A stretch of 64,000 nucleotides of DNA from Malania oleifera. Its lineage: Eukaryota > Streptophyta > Magnoliopsida > Santalales > Ximeniaceae. The position numbers were made by a program, and so were the translations under genes. The DNA lies in contig NC_080417.1 of assembly GCF_029873635.1 (NCBI RefSeq), forward strand, positions 27,123,682-27,187,681. Direction: 5' to 3'. The notes under the pieces were generated by a model, which did no database searches, was not told where the DNA came from, and saw only the letters and a program-made list of their open reading frames with translations. Positions 37,121 through 47,866 of the stretch are shown here, in pieces (the first letter of the stretch is position 1; every line of letters starts with the position of its first letter).

Positions 37121-37540
37121 CAGCGCCGGCCTATCTTAATGTGGTTGAGATAGGGCTTCAAAAGTTTTGAAGTTTTCAATTTTTTTTAATTAATAATATT
37201 AACATTATTTATAATGCTCTCTTCTCATACATTAATTTTTTCATTATCAAATAAATAAAATTATATTTTTAAATGTAAAGAAAATACAATTTAATTCTTT
37301 CTTTTTCAAGTAAATTTTAGGGCCTCAAATTTTTTTAATGTAATAATATTAAAATTATTTATGATACTCTCTTTCCATAATAAATGAAATACAGGTTGAA
37401 TATAAAACTTTAATTAGTGATTTTACATTTAAAAAAGTTAGAAAAATTAATTTTAAATAAAAATTAAAATTAAAAAAAATATTAAGGGCTCCTAATTAAA
37501 TCATTCGCCTAAAACCTCATATTGTGAAGAATCGGCCCTA
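37121..37540. mobile_element. Non-autonomous hAT-type element (CCGGC ends), copy 1
   Basis: Ends read CAGCGCCGGCC and ATCGGCCCTA. The interior is AT-rich and the 3' part (TTAAATCATTCGCCTAAAACC) matches the element at 45349-45634. Flanks CATATCTT and TTTATCTT suggest a decayed 8 bp target duplication, as expected for hAT transposons. No transposase is encoded. Confidence 0.6.
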
Positions 37541-37769
37541 TTTATCTTAAGTTAAAAGATTGAGTGAAAATACAAGTTAAAATCACTTGTAACTTGTAAG
37601 AGTAATATTTGATCTTAGTAAGGGTAAAAGTTTCCTTTGTCCAATTTTTAAATTGAGTAGTTATGATTCCAATAAAAATTGTAAGATGGGGGTGCATGCC
37701 TAGTGATAAGTGGTTTAAGCTAGCGGGTCACCCTTTTTCTCTTTTTTTCCTCCCTAAAATTTTCAATCA
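37541..37769. other. Short AT-rich spacer
   Basis: No feature was recognised between the small hAT-type element and the left LTR of element D. Confidence 0.5.
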
Positions 37770-37887
37770 TGTTAGAAACCTGTAAACATTCGGATCAAAG
37801 TGACACAAAATTTAACGTGATTCGGTCAATAACGACCTACGTCCACGGAGCACATACCAAGTATTCACTATCGCCGAAAAATATTAC

Positions 37888-37932
<45 letters not shown>

Positions 37933-38187
37933 TCCCTTCTTCCTCTCTGCTCTCTTTGAGGTTCTCACACTTCTGCACACACTCTGTGCTGTGTTTTACA
38001 TCTTCCACAGCCCTCTATTTATAGGGCTTGGAATTTAAATCATAATTAAAATAAAATCAATTACAAATGGAAGTTACAACGGAGAATTAATGGAGAGATA
38101 AATTTCACCGCGTTTCTGACTCAGCTCCTAGCTTGCAACGCGTCTCCAGTTGTGTCTTCTGGCTGTCTTCTGGCTCCAGCTCTAACA
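37770..38187 (-). repeat. 3' LTR of Copia element D
   Basis: This 418 bp LTR has a (CT)n tract at 37893-37929, a minus-sense TATA box in TATTTATAGGGC (about 38012-38022) and the shared block visible in plus sense as ACGACCTACGTCCACGG (about 37843). Confidence 0.9.
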
Positions 38188-38759
38188 ATCTCGCACTTGG
38201 AGACAGAGACACCTCCTCAACCAGAGTATCATAAATAAATGATGTGCTCATAATATGTGTCTTCAGGCATGAAAACCAATTGAAGTTGAACACAACTTCA
38301 GCTTCTCTATAGTCATTAGGGGTGTACAAAATTTATCGAAAACCGAGAACCGGACCAAAACCGAACCATTTGAAGCTTCGGTTTGGTTTTTCGGTTTCGA
38401 TAATCGATTTCGATTTTGTATATATAAAAAATAGATTTTCGGTTTCAGTTTCAATTTCACTCAAAAATCGAACCGTAAAAACCAAAAACCGATTATAATT
38501 TTAAAATAATTATATATGTGGGAACTTTGATTACAAGTACATGAAAAAAAAAATTATACCTACATTATTTTTTTAATTTAAATTATTAGCTTATACTTTC
38601 TCAAGGAGTGGGGAAGGATTTTATAAAGGAGAATGAGAACCAAAGCTTCCCGTTTTGGCCATGTGGGATGAGTGCTTGGGAAGAACCGAACCAATAGCAG
38701 CCTGCTACAGTGCTACACTGCTACTACCACAGCAGGCGCCAGGCATCATCTTCTCCATC

Positions 38760-39240
38760 TCCTGGTAACCTGCACACTGCACAGTGCCGACTGCCGAGTG
38801 CCGACTGCCATGCCCTCCGAGTCTCCGACGCTCACGCCCACACCAGCGATACTCACGCCCATCGCCCACACTAGTCGCTAACACCCACATCTCCACAATG
38901 CTCACGCCCACCGCACACTGCACAGTGCCGACTGCCATGCCCTTTGAGTCTCCGACACTCACGCCCACTGCCTACGCCAGTTGCCCACTGCCCACACCAG
39001 TCGCCAACGCCCACCCCATATCTCCACGCCAACACAGTCACACACAGCAACGCCCAGTCGCCCACGCTCACGCTCACACAAACACACACACAGCAACGCC
39101 CACCCTCACGCTCACACAGACACACACAGCAAGGCCCACATCTCCAGTTCTCCACGCCCACTCTCACACACAGCCACACAGTCATATAGCAATGCCCACG
39201 CTCACGCTCGTTGCCCACGCTAGTCGCTCATGGTCACACC
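38760..39240. repeat. CACGCCCAC-rich low-complexity core of the hAT element
   Basis: Irregular repeats of GCCCAC, CTCACGC and ACACACAG make this the most GC-rich stretch in the neighbourhood. It opens long frames on both strands, which should not be read as genes. Confidence 0.8.
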
Positions 39241-39263
39241 CACATTATCTTGGTGCTCTGGCC

Positions 39264-39315
39264 GTCCCACATCGGTTCGAAATGGGAAGAAAAAATTTTC
39301 CTCACCCTATTTATT
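39264..39315 (+). promoter_or_regulatory. Plant snRNA-type promoter motifs (USE plus TATA)
   Basis: GTCCCACATCG at 39264-39274 matches the plant snRNA upstream sequence element RTCCCACATCG. CTATTTATTG begins at 39308, leaving 33 bp between them, the spacing known for Pol II-type snRNA genes. No U1, U2, U4 or U5 5' end is recognisable in the following 100 bp. It may be a captured promoter in the hAT element. Confidence 0.45.
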
Positions 39316-39606
39316 GAAGTATCTACTTAATCTCTTACGTGCTGGACTTTGCACTCAAAGTCGTGGCTTAGTTGGCCGTGGCCTGACTTGGCTTTATGTA
39401 ATTATTTTTTTATTTTGTTAGTTTAAAATTTGGTACAACCGAATTAACCGAATCGAACCGTAAAATAAACGGTTTGGTTTGGTTTTAAATCAACGGTATA
39501 CGGTTCGGTTCCAGTTCGGTAGTTTTAAAAACCGAGAGGTTTGGTTCGGTTGACGATTTTGGCAATAACCGAACCGAACTGAACCGCGTACACCCCTAGT
39601 AGTCAT

Positions 39607-41221
39607 CACCTTAGTTAACATATCTGCCAGATTTCTGCTACCTTTGATTTTTTCAAGTATCAACACACCGTCCTCTATCAGAGATCTGACGAAGTGGTAA
39701 GGCAATCCAATATGCTTAGTTTTGGAATGAAATGCTGAGTTCTTCGCCAGATGTATCGCACTCTGACTGTCACTATACAAAACATTTCTTTCTTGCTTTA
39801 ATCCAAGCTCCGTTAACAAACCCTGAAAATCAAATCATCTCTTTACTGACTTTTGTCACTGCTACATATTCAGCTTCTGTAGTGGATAAAACAACAATCC
39901 TCTATATCTGTGACATCCAACTAACAGCTATTGAGCCAACAGTGAATATGTACCCGATGGTACTTCTGCGATGATCAATCTCACCTGCAAAATCAACATC
40001 TACAAATCCTCGGATTTTCATATCACTTTTTCCGAAACATAGGCACTTATCAATAGTGCCACGAAGATATCTCGAAATCCACTTTACTGCTTCCCAGTGT
40101 GTCTTCCCAAGATTTGACATATACTTGTTGACAACTCCCACTGCTTAGCCAATATTTGGTCTGGTACCAACCGTAGCATACATTAGACTTCCAACTGCTG
40201 AGGCATATGGAACCTTAGTCATGAAGTCTTTCTCTTCATCTGTTTGGGGAGACTGATTCTTTGAGAGTCGGAAATGACCTGCCAATGGTGTATTTACAAC
40301 CTTGGTGTTGCTCATGTTGAACCTCTGTAAAATACAGCTGATGTACTCTGACTGAGATAACTACAATGTGTCTTATTGCTTATCTCTAGAGATCCGCATC
40401 CCAAGAATCTGTTTTGCAGGACCCAAGTCTTTTATATCAAATTCCTCTGACAGTTGCTTCTTTAATTTCCTGATCTCTTCTATATTTGATCCTGCGACTA
40501 GCACATCATCGACATATAATAGTAGAATAATATAACTAGCACGATACCTTTTGAAGTAGCAGTAGTGGTCGACATTGCATTTTTGAAAATTGTTCCTCTA
40601 CATACAGTTGTCGAATTTCTTGTACCACTATCTAGGAGCTTGTTTAAGACCATACAAACTCTTTTTCAATTTGTATACAAGATTCTCTTTGCCTTTTTCT
40701 GAAAAACCTTATGACTGTTGCATATAGATTTCCTCATCAAGATCACCGTGAAGAAATGTCATCTTCACGTCTAACTGTTCAAGATGTAAACCCTCTAAGA
40801 AAACAATATTCAGAACAGATCTGATGGTTGTCAGCTTCACAACTGGTACAAAAATATCGGTGTAGTCAATTCCTTCCTTCTGTTCAAAGCCTTTAACTAC
40901 CAATCGAGCCTTGTACCTCTTGGAGCCGTCATGCTCCTCTTTGATTCTATAAACCCATTTGTTGTGAAGAGTATTCTTACCATTGGGCAACTTAGTTAGT
41001 TCCCATGTTTTGTTAGAGTTAAGAGACTTCATCTCATCTTTCATTGCAAGCTCCCACTTGCTCACATCTCCTGCCTGACATGCTTCAACATAACATTCAG
41101 GTTCTCCTCCATCTGTAAGAAGTAAATGGTTCACATACCTCCTGTTTGGTAGGTGCTTTTGAGAAGATCTCCTAAGCTCTAGTGCTGGAGTAGGAGGTGG
41201 TGGTGCAACAATCTGCTCCAT
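39607..41221 (-). pseudogene. Copia reverse transcriptase and RNase H (element D)
   Basis: 40709-41221 reads NKWVYRIKEEHDGSKRYKAR, GFEQKEGIDYTDIFVPVVKL and LDVKMTFLHGDLDEEIYMQ. The active site LLYVDDVLVA is at about 40492-40521. 39902-40141 reads HWEAVKWISRYLRGTIDKC, FVDVDFAGEIDHRRSTIGYI, and 39490-39819 reads NVLYSDSQSAIHLAKNSAFH and KTKHIGLPYHFVRSLIEDG. The final codons, EKLKLCSTSIGFHA, are displaced to 38263-38308 by the hAT insertion. Stops at about 40142, 40620 and 40700 break the frame. Confidence 0.9.
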
Positions 41222-41425
41222 ATGTTCCTCTGCCTGAGGAATCTCGGTAGTCTGCTAAGGATTCTCTGTGTTCTACTGACCTGTCCTTACACCTTCTAAA
41301 ACATCATCCACATCTACAAAGGTTGTTTCAGACTCTGTAGACTCTGTTGTGTGTCTATCCTTGTACATCATGTTTTCATAAAATATCACATCTCTGCTTC
41401 TGATCACCTTTTTGTTTTCATCATC

Positions 41426-42130
41426 CTAAATGCGATATCTAAATTCATCTCCACCATAACCAATGAAAGTGCATTTCCGGGATTTCGGATCCAGCTTATT
41501 CCTGACATGATCATGTACATATACGACACAACCAAAAACTTTCAAATGTGAAAATCTTACCTCTTTGTTACTCCAAACTTCTTCAGGTAGATTGTAGTCT
41601 AATGGTACTAAAGGACTTCTATTGATCAAATAAGCTATTGTGTTGACTGCTTCTGGCCAAAATATTTTTGGCAGGCCTGACTGCATATGCATGCTTCTAG
41701 CTTTCTCTATCAATGTTCTATTCACCCGCTCTGCTACGTCGTTGTGTTGAGGCATACCTAGCACAGTTCTTTCCATTTTGATACCATGCTCATAGCAGAA
41801 TTTCTTGAACTCGATGTCAACATACTCTCCACCGTTATCTCTTCTCAGCTTTTTGATTTTCAAACCAGTTTTGTTTTCTATCATCGCTTTCCAAATTCTA
41901 AAAGCATAAAAAACATCAAATTTATACTTCAGGAAGTAAACTCATACCTTCTGTGAATGATCATCAATAAACGTGACAAAGTAATGCTTTCCTCTTGTAG
42001 ACGAAATGGTTGTTGGTCCCCATACATCTGAATGGACTAGCTCAAATCTCTCTTTCTTCGGGATACTAATATTTGTATGGAAACTGACTTTCTTCTGTTT
42101 CCCAAATATGCAATCCTCACATGTGTCAAT
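41426..42130 (-). pseudogene. Copia integrase (element D)
   Basis: Minus sense shows CEDCIFGKQKKVSFHTN, ELVHSDVWGPT and HYFVTFIDDHSQK (41930-42130), then KKLRRDNGGEYVDIEFKKFC and GMPQHNDVAERVNRTLIEKA (41650-41884), so the D,D,E residues are all present. FSHLKVFGCVVYVHDHVRNK and a zinc-independent C-terminal region follow. A frameshift at about 41890-41930 and stops at 41222-41425 disrupt it. Confidence 0.88.
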
Positions 42131-42139
42131 CTACACTGA

Positions 42140-42634
42140 CTATAAATCACTCAACTTACCCTTTGAGTGCATTACCTTGAGTCCCTTCTCACTTAGGTAT
42201 CTGAGTCGTTGATGCCATAAGTTGCTATCATCATTTCCTATAGTAATTGTAATAGACATACATGTATCAGGAGTTACATAAAGAATACCACTTTTCTTAC
42301 CTCGAGCAATTGTCAATGCACCCTTCGAAATCTTCCATTCATCACCCATGAAAAATGTGCTATAGCCCTCATCTGCCAATTGACCGACTGAGATCAAATT
42401 CTTCCTCAAGTATGGAATATACCTGACATCTCTCAGTTTCCATACTGACCCATTCATTTTGATCTTTACTGTCCCCTTACCGGCAATGTCGCACGGTTGA
42501 TCATTGCCCAGATAAACTTTACCGAAATTACCTGATGTATATCCCTCTAGGCAATCTCTGCTACAAGTGACATGGAATGAAGCTCCGGAGTCTAACACCC
42601 AAGACTCTTGCTTGATTTCCAAAAAGCAGATCAA
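42140..42634 (-). pseudogene. Copia protease and GAG-pre-integrase (element D)
   Basis: WVLDSGASFHVTCSRDCLEG has the intact DSGA catalytic motif. VRYIPYLRKNLISVGQLADE and LWHQRLRYLSEKGLKVM follow. It continues the gag frame after a single stop. Confidence 0.88.
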
Positions 42635-42709
42635 TATCTCATCATTTTCGGAAGCAATATTTGCTTCTGTATTTGCCCTCGCCTCGAATTCTTTTTTCTG
42701 ACTCCTGCA

Positions 42710-43444
42710 CTAGTTCTTGTAATGACCAGTCTTTCCACAGTTCCAGCACTCAATAACTTTTGTGCTCTGTGAACCTGTGTCCTGAGTACCTCTAGGATTT
42801 CCAAATTTAGACCATTTGGGCCTATATCTGTCTCGATTGTTTGATCGTCTATGCCTGTTGCCTCTGCCTCGACTCTCCATGTTCAAGGCTGAACTCGAAG
42901 TGGAGCCATGGTTCGTCTGCATTCTTATTTCCTCCGTCAAATTCATGCCGATGATCTCATCGTATACAAGCTTCAATTTTTCTGCGGAGCTACTGATGCC
43001 AGTAACGACACCATTCCAACTTTCAGGCAACTGATTGAGAATTAGTAGGGCCCGAATCTCATTATCAAACGTTGTCTCGACTGATGCGATTTGATCAAAC
43101 AACTCATTGAAGTTATTCAAATGTCTACTAAAACTCTCACCTACAGACATGTTCATCGTAAATAGTCTTTTCATGAGATGTACCTTGTTTGCGGCTAAAA
43201 GGTGCTCGTACATATTAAAGAGCGCATCTATGAGAGACTTGGTGGATGTTATATGCTTGATATTGAACGCCACAGATTTCGACAACGTCATTCTGATGGC
43301 TCCGAGGGCTTTTCGATCAAGAAACTCCCACTCCTCCTCGTTCATGGATGTTGGCTTACCCTTCAACGGTAAATGCATTTCCTTCCCAAACAAATAATCT
43401 TCTATCAGCATCTTCCAAAAACCAAAATTGTTCCCGTTGAACAT
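42710..43444 (-). pseudogene. Copia gag (element D)
   Basis: MFNGNNFGFWKMLIEDYLFG opens the frame at 43444. ALGAIRMTLSKSVAFNIKHI and HLLAANKVHLMKRLFTMNMS match the UBN2 gag domain of Copia elements. The zinc knuckle CWNCGKTGHYKN is followed by a TAG stop exactly before the last cysteine (42707-42712), so the 244-residue product would lack an intact CCHC. Beyond the stop the frame runs on to the protease, so a single mutation separates Gag from Pol. Confidence 0.9.
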
Positions 43445-43624
43445 TTTGATTTTTTAGCTATTTTCTTTTGATATCTTGATTCACTGATCTAAAGATGGAA
43501 TTAGCTTAAATGGAAAGTGCGGTTGGATCCGGAACAATCGAAAACCCTAGAAATGGTTCAAGTCACTCGAAAAACGGATTCAAAACGACTCCGAAAAGTT
43601 CAATCAAAGTTTGGTCAAACCTGG

Positions 43625-43790
43625 TCAAACTTGCTGACGTGGCACATATGACGTGGCAGGGTGAGGCCACTTGATGACGTGGCAAGGGTGGGCCCACTTG
43701 CTGATGTGGCCCTCACCAACTGACGTGGCCCTCACCAGCTAACGTGGCCCTCGTTGGCGTGGCGGCTAACGTGGCACTGAGGTGGAGGGT
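43625..43790. repeat. TGACGTGGC repeats in the leader of element D
   Basis: TGACGTGGC, TAACGTGGC or TGATGTGGC occurs about nine times in 165 bp between the 5' LTR and gag. ACGT-core sequences such as TGACGTGGC are G/C-box hybrids bound by plant bZIP factors. Whether they act as such here is unknown. Confidence 0.7.
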
Positions 43791-44143
43791 CAGACCCGAG
43801 TCAGGAGCCGGATCTTCGGTTGATCCGGTATAAGTCAGGTTCCAGGTCGAGTCGGGTTCCTTTCGGGTCGAGTCGAGACGGATTGGGCAAAGAAGACGTG
43901 CGCAGCACGTGAGGGATCTGGTCACCGGCACGTGGAGAGGAGTCTTGCTCCGGTAAGGCGTGTGAGGGCGCGTAAGCCTTCGTTTGAGTTCCGTTCGAGC
44001 TCCGGCTTGCACGGTTCTCTTCGTCTCAGCGAGTTGAATGCGATGGTGGCCTCAAAACTTGGTTTCGATCTACTGGACAGAGCTTTGATTTCGAGATCAC
44101 TTCCGATTTGGCTTTTCTGCTCCAATTGGGCTTTAATGTCATT

Positions 44144-44263
44144 TGTTAGGAAACTGTGAGCATCCAGATCAAAGTGACACAAAAAATTTAACGTGATTCG
44201 GTTAATAACAACCTACGTCCACGGAGCACACACCAAGTATTCACTATCGCCGGAAAATATTAC

Positions 44264-44311
<48 letters not shown>

Positions 44312-44571
44312 CCTCCTCCCTTCTTCCTCTCTGCTCTCTCTAAGCTTCTCACACTTCTGCACACACTCTGTGCTGTGTTTGACATCTTCCACAGTCCTCT
44401 ATTTATAGGGCTTGGAATTTAAATCATAATTAAAATAAAATCAATTACAAATGGAAGTTACAATGGATAATTAATGGAGAGATAAATTTCACCGCGTTTT
44501 TGACTCAGCTCCTAGCTTGCAACGTGTCTCTAGCTGTGTCTCCTGGCTGTCTTCTGGCTCTAGCTTTAATA
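44144..44571 (-). repeat. 5' LTR of Copia element D
   Basis: This 428 bp LTR matches 37770-38187. It includes a (CT)n tract at 44266-44308 and ends TTTAATA where the other LTR has CTCTAACA. Confidence 0.88.
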
Positions 44572-45348
44572 TAGTTAAGTGAAAAAAAAAAAAAAAAAAG
44601 AACATGGGAATCAACACCAGTCAGAGGAAAAAATTTATTAAGGTTCCATTTAAATAAAAATTATTTGACAAAATAAAAGAAAAAAAAATGAAGAAATTTA
44701 TTTTTCATTAGTCTCATTATTCCATATAAATTGAGAATTTGTTGAATTTGTTCTAATATGATTACTAAAAATTAAGAAGATTAAAAGATTTATTAACATA
44801 CATGTAAAATCAAAATTTTTTTATTAATTTATTGTATTTTTTATTTTTTAATTTAATAAAATCTATTCATAATTTTTTTCTTCTCGAATTTCAAATGAAG
44901 CCCAAAGAGACTATGATAAATGATTTAATTTAAAAAAAATTAAGATGTTTAAATATTACCCATCATATCATTGACCCAAAAAAAAAAAAAAAGAGATAAG
45001 AACAAACAATATTAACCTCCCCTGTGATTTTAAAAATCTCATGGACCTCCCATGAGATTTTAAAAATGTTATAGACCTCCCTTGACATTCGGTGTTGAAT
45101 CAATTACACTCATCAAAATGCTTGTCCTTTTACAAAATACAAGAAAATTTTTGTTTCATTTTGATAAATTTCAAGAGTTATCTGTAGAATTCTTGAAACT
45201 TTAGGAGAGATATTTGAAAATTTTAAAATTTTAGCGGAAGTCAGTATTATTTCACCAAATTTCAATTGAGGTTTGTGTTTTCTGTCCAAAAAATATACAT
45301 AGTAAATGGACATTAGTGGGGAAAAAAAAAAAAAAAACACACACACAC
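44572..45348. other. AT-rich spacer, no gene seen
   Basis: Several A-runs (44582-44599, 44980-44993, 45321-45337) and a short (AC)n tract are the only notable sequence. Confidence 0.5.
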
Positions 45349-45634
45349 AGGGCCGGCTCTGCCTTTAGGCAGTTGAGGCGCCCGCCTAGGGCCCCCAAAT
45401 TTTTGGGGCTCCCAAATTTTTTCTTAATATAACAATATAGTTTTTGGTCCCAAATTTTTTTTTAATTAAATAAAATTAACATTATTTATTATGCTCTATT
45501 CCCATAATTAGTAATTTTGCATTTCAAAAAGTTAGAAAAATTAATTTTAAATAAAAATAAAAAATTAAACAAAATATTAAGGGTCTTGATTAAATCATTC
45601 GCCTAAGACCCCATATTGTGAAGAGCCGGTCCTA
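45349..45634. mobile_element. Non-autonomous hAT-type element (CCGGC ends), copy 2
   Basis: Ends AGGGCCGGCTCT and AGAGCCGGTCCTA form inverted repeats around a 286 bp AT-rich body. It is related to 37121-37540 (shared TTAAATCATTCGCCTAAGACC and CATATTGTGAAGA). It lies in an (AC)n tract, so the 8 bp target duplication (ACACACAC-like) cannot be distinguished from the microsatellite. Confidence 0.65.
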
Positions 45635-45678
45635 CACACACGCAAATATAGATTCAAACGTAATAGTATTGGATAACT

Positions 45679-46043
45679 AAAAGGGAGACTGTTGCCCCCA
45701 CGGCATTGGCGCGGTGGTAAAGCAGACGGACATTCCATTAGGAGTAATGGAGGTTCGAATCCTAGTTGATGCACTCAGTTGAGACTTCCGGTTGATGCAG
45801 TGCAAGCTGTGTCCTGGGGCAAGTGTCCTTAAATAGGTATTGAGAGACGAGTTGACCAAACATCTAATCTGACTGGGAATAAGCTGTGCCTGCATCCGAT
45901 TAACCCGGTTGGCGAATTAATCTGGAGGAGAGGCCGCCGCCTCGTGAGTTTGGTGCCGCACCGAGAGGTCCAAATGGCATGTCAATGGCAGGAGTTCTCA
46001 AGTAAAATAAAAAAAATAAAAATAAAAATAAAAGGGAAACTGT
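45679..46043 (+). mobile_element. tRNA-derived SINE with 14 bp target duplications
   Basis: The A-box-like GGCGCGGTGGTAAAGC (about 45709) and B-box GGTTCGAATCC (about 45752) are spaced as in a tRNA-type Pol III promoter. The body of about 330 bp ends in an AAAAT-rich tail. Target duplications AAAAGGGAGACTGT (45679-45692) and AAAAGGGAAACTGT (46030-46043) differ at one base. It is not a tRNA gene: no cloverleaf can be drawn. Confidence 0.85.
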
Positions 46044-47810
46044 CACTGCACATGGAAGATATAAAGTAATGTAATAAAATTCAATTCAGCAACCATGTGT
46101 GCGAAATTTATCACATTGAAACGCGAGAACCTGGACGAGGGAAAGGCCAGGTTCATGATCGCCCTAAGTAGCTGGCCAATATATATATATATATACAAGC
46201 AAAAATTCTGATAAAAAAGCAAAATGGAGCGTTGCCGGACGTACGCCTGTCATTGTTGGAGATGAACTTGGACGGTGTAAGGGCCGGGTTCATAACGGGA
46301 GGTGCCCTCATTCATAAATAATTGTTGAGAGAGCAGAGGAGCTGCATCTCTGTTGCCATGTCTCATAATGTATTACCTGTGTTCTTAAAATTAATTATCC
46401 GTCAAGCTTCAATGATTTGTCTTTTGAATTCTGATAACCTCCATCTCCATTCATCAAGATCCAATCTATCTTAAATTTATACCGGCAATGAGTCACGTGG
46501 CATGCATGCATCTATCCGGTCTATGTTTTTATATTTACTATACGCAAAATATGATTCACAACTCTACACATTAAATGTATACATACCTTCACTACATTTT
46601 TATCGTTCGTAAGTTTTTTCTTTCATGAAAAATTAATGTATATTCTCTATGTTCAAGGCTTTTGATTGATGTAGCCTCATCATAATTTATTGTTCGTCGA
46701 TCTTTTCTTATTTAATGCCTAAGCGATATCAAACCCGGGGTGCATCAATCTGCGAATGCCTAAGTTGTGCTAGCCTACTTCTTGCATTTATTTTTCTGGA
46801 GAGTATCTCAAGCACATATAGAATCAGCTGAAAAGACTATAATTCTTGATTTTTCTTGCTCTTGTACATTTCTTACTATATATGTTCTCATTTTCTTTTA
46901 TAAGATAATATAGAGATACTACACTTTAAATACGGGCTAATGTACATAAGTTGCAAATGAAAGAAATATTTCATGTATACATAAATATTTTTGTTTTAAA
47001 AAATAAAATTTTTGTGTCTGGATATATTAATTTAATGCTCATTTGATTTTTGAAATACTTTATTCGAACAACTTCTCTAGCCCAAATATATAACATTCAT
47101 TGACAAATAAATTTAAAATTGACAATAATTTTTTTTGGCTCAAACCTAAAAAAGAGTGTCATCCCTCATCATACGTATCAAATTTGTAAAGTGAAATTTG
47201 TTTATGGCTACCTTAGTAGGTGGGATTTTTAAAATAAAGTTTATGTTGTCCGTTGTAAGGAGGGCTTCAAATGATATTTTAGGAAAAGAAACATCCCTAG
47301 TCATTGAAAAAATCATTACATATTACTTGAAATATTAAGTAAAGAAGGAGGACTTGGTGCCTCTATCTCTCTTTGCCTAATTGGAAAGGTTTTTTTGGCT
47401 ATGTACCAATTGGGGTATGGCTCAAGGAAAATACTCCTATTACAAGTACTATATTAATAAGATTGACCAAAATAGGGAACATGTAATTCGAGTTTAGTCA
47501 TTTTGACTTTAAAGGAAAGTTTTACTTCACAATTAGATATTCTCATAGTCTTAAAGTTACTTTACAATCTATGAGTTAAAAAGTTTGGTGACAATATCTC
47601 CTCTCACTTCTTTGTTTCGCTTCAAATGGAGGTACTTTAAGAGGTAATACGCCTACCTATGCAGTTGATTCTTAAACCTAGTACTTTATAACAAAATTAC
47701 TAAAAATCCAAAAATTAAAAACCGAGTTAAAGAAACAATTTTGAGTTAAAACAATATCTTGCTTTATAATATAATATCTAGTCTATTTATTATTAGCATG
47801 CTATACAATA

Positions 47811-47866
<56 letters not shown>

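Larger units (their letters stand above)
38317..39598. mobile_element. Non-autonomous hAT element in element D
   Basis: Terminal inverted repeats TAGGGGTGTAC and GTACACCCCTA flank a 1,282 bp insert. Target duplications are ATAGTCAT (38309-38316) and GTAGTCAT (39599-39606), 8 bp with one mismatch, as in hAT. The RNase H frame of D is cut between ADMLTKVMTT and MTIEKLKLCSTSI, and the duplicated codons confirm the duplication. AACCGAACCG-type motifs repeat near both ends, as in hAT subterminal regions. The core (38760-39240) is a GC-rich CACGCCCAC low-complexity tract. No transposase is encoded; open frames in the core are artefacts of the repeat. Confidence 0.9.
37770..44571 (-). mobile_element. 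Copia retrotransposon D
   Basis: LTRs 37770-38187 and 44144-44571 are homologous (TGTTAGAAACC..CTCTAACA; the right copy ends TTTAATA). Minus-sense domain order is gag, protease, integrase, reverse transcriptase, RNase H. The element is nearly complete but has several in-frame stops and a 1.28 kb hAT insertion in the RNase H end. No clear target duplication flanks it and no canonical Met primer-binding site was found beside the 5' LTR, so that boundary region may have mutated or another tRNA may be used. Confidence 0.9.

Noticed and set aside
38705..39317. Several overlapping open frames up to 177 codons on both strands, Pro/His/Thr-rich
   Set aside because: They arise from the CACGCCCAC low-complexity core of a hAT element, exist in several frames and strands at once, and show no protein motif.
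39335..39440. U-snRNA gene behind the USE/TATA motifs
   Set aside because: The sequence after the TATA box does not match the 5' ends of U1, U2, U4 or U5 and no Sm site was recognised.
45709..45765. Possible tRNA gene (A and B boxes present)
   Set aside because: No acceptor stem or anticodon arm can be paired. The long 3' body, A-rich tail and target duplications show a SINE.
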